This document shows positions 6,463 to 6,908 of a DNA stretch of 6,908 bases, in pieces. A program made the translations under genes and the position numbers. Origin of the DNA: CAZNRY01 sp964575675. GTDB lineage: Bacteria > Eisenbacteria > RBG-16-71-46 > CAIMUX01 > VGJL01. The notes beneath the pieces were generated by a model that worked only from the letters and a program-made list of their open reading frames with translations, did not search any database and was not told where the DNA came from. The first letter of the stretch is position 1. Every line of letters begins with the position of its first letter. The stretch lies in assembly GCA_964575675.1 (NCBI GenBank), contig CAZNRY010000190.1, positions 1 to 6,908 of the forward strand, given 5' to 3'.

Positions 6463-6472
6463 AGATGAACAG

Positions 6473-6908
6473 ATGAATGAGGAAGAACCCACGAAGGACA
6501 ACTATCGCGCGCGCTCCGAGTCGGTGCGACGGTTGGTTCAAGACGCTCGCGTGTTCGATGACCATAGCGCGCACCTCCAGACCACAACGACAAGGAGACT
6601 GGTTCAGTTCTGGGATGATCCCAATAGCCTCCCCTCCGACGTGAAGGAATGCTTGGACTCCTGGCGTCCCGTAGGTGACATGGGCATCGACCGCGTTCTC
6701 TTCGATGCAAGACAGGCGCAACAATTTATCCGGCGGGACTTGGGATCGCGCCATGAAGCTGCCTACGACAGGTGCCATCATCCCGCAATGCAGTCCGATT
6801 TCTTTCGCCTTTGCTACATTTACGCCCAAGGAGGCTGTTACGTCGATGCAGATGACGTCTATCTCGGGGCGAGCCTCGGGCACCTGTTCCATGATGGGCG
6901 TCTCAAGG
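6473..6908 (+). CDS. DXD-motif sugar transferase (Gly_transf_sug/GT32-like), 3' end missing
   Basis: The frame is open from the ATG at 6473 to the window end (145 codons). The pattern is that of bacterial DXD glycosyltransferases. It has an opening strand TRRLVQFWDDPNSLPSDVKE (40-59, equivalent to the usual IP+.IHQ.W..), LDSWRP (61-66) and LFDARQAQQFI (76-86). Then comes HPAMQSDFFRLCYIYAQGG (103-121), followed directly by CYVDADD (122-128), whose D125-A-D127 is the metal/nucleotide-sugar motif. Such enzymes add sugars to capsule, O-antigen or other surface glycans using nucleotide-sugar donors. About 35 polar residues precede the first strand, longer than usual, and no strong Shine-Dalgarno precedes the ATG, so the exact start is uncertain. 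No membrane segment is visible in the part present. An overlapping minus-strand frame (6446-6892) is antisense shadow. Confidence 0.78.
   Translation, partial: MNEEEPTKDNYRARSESVRRLVQDARVFDDHSAHLQTTTTRRLVQFWDDPNSLPSDVKECLDSWRPVGDMGIDRVLFDARQAQQFIRRDLGSRHEAAYDRCHHPAMQSDFFRLCYIYAQGGCYVDADDVYLGASLGHLFHDGRLK

Larger units (their letters stand above)
6106..6472. other. 367-nt mostly non-coding gap after the cassette
   Basis: This stretch separates the DUF932 gene from the sugar-transferase gene. It contains a short inverted repeat just after the cassette (AGTCC 6107-6111 with GGACT 6119-6123, followed by a C/T-rich tract), a promoter-like pair at 6166-6194 and one possible 43-codon reading frame at 6331-6462. 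I see no tRNA, direct repeats, recognisable riboswitch or attachment site. It may mark the downstream edge of an inserted module, but no target-site duplication is visible within the window. Confidence 0.6.

Noticed and set aside
5716..6501. Minus-strand 261-codon frame
   Set aside because: It is a shadow of the DUF932 gene and the following gap, with Arg/Pro-rich, low-complexity composition and no motifs.
6446..6892. Minus-strand 148-codon frame that looks moderately protein-like
   Set aside because: The plus strand over the same bases reads a clear DXD sugar-transferase pattern, so this is antisense.

Overview
This 6.9 kb window comes from a GC-rich bacterium. The middle operon is roughly two-thirds G+C, while the stretch around 2440-2860 is nearer half. 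The first gene ends in a FlgD-Ig/type-A-like C-terminal sorting domain behind several Ig-like, FN3-like and PEGA modules. That architecture is common in the FCB superphylum and in lineages such as Eisenbacteria, Latescibacteria and Gemmatimonadota. It suggests such a lineage, but the sequence alone does not prove it, and the window could be a metagenomic contig.

Layout. (1) Positions 1-2417, plus strand: the 3' part of a large secreted lipase-like alpha/beta hydrolase. Its GxSxG-type nucleophile elbow lies just before the first ATG, so the gene really begins outside the window. (2) Positions 2439-3180, minus strand: a small four-helix membrane protein, and upstream of it a small acidic gene interrupted by a single in-frame TGA. 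This broken gene has no start codon after the stop, so start-to-stop ORF calling misses it. (3) Positions 3400-6105, plus strand: a compact four-gene cassette. It encodes a Rad52/Sak-like single-strand annealing protein, a Cas4/RecB-like PD-(D/E)XK nuclease with a probable Fe-S cluster, a stand-alone RadC/JAB-domain protein and a DUF932-type phage/plasmid-like protein. (4) Positions 6106-6472: mostly non-coding sequence. (5) From 6473 to the end, plus strand: the start of a DXD-motif sugar transferase that runs off the window.

How they work together. The first two cassette genes overlap by 20 nt and look like a two-component end-processing/annealing recombination system, analogous in logic to phage Red systems. 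RadC/JAB and DUF932 proteins are typical passengers of plasmids, integrative elements and prophages, so the cassette is best read as a mobile-element or remnant DNA-metabolism module inserted among ordinary cell-envelope genes. A strong terminator-like hairpin lies between the nuclease and radC genes and may split or attenuate the operon. No integrase, replication initiator, capsid gene, tRNA, rRNA or CRISPR array is visible.
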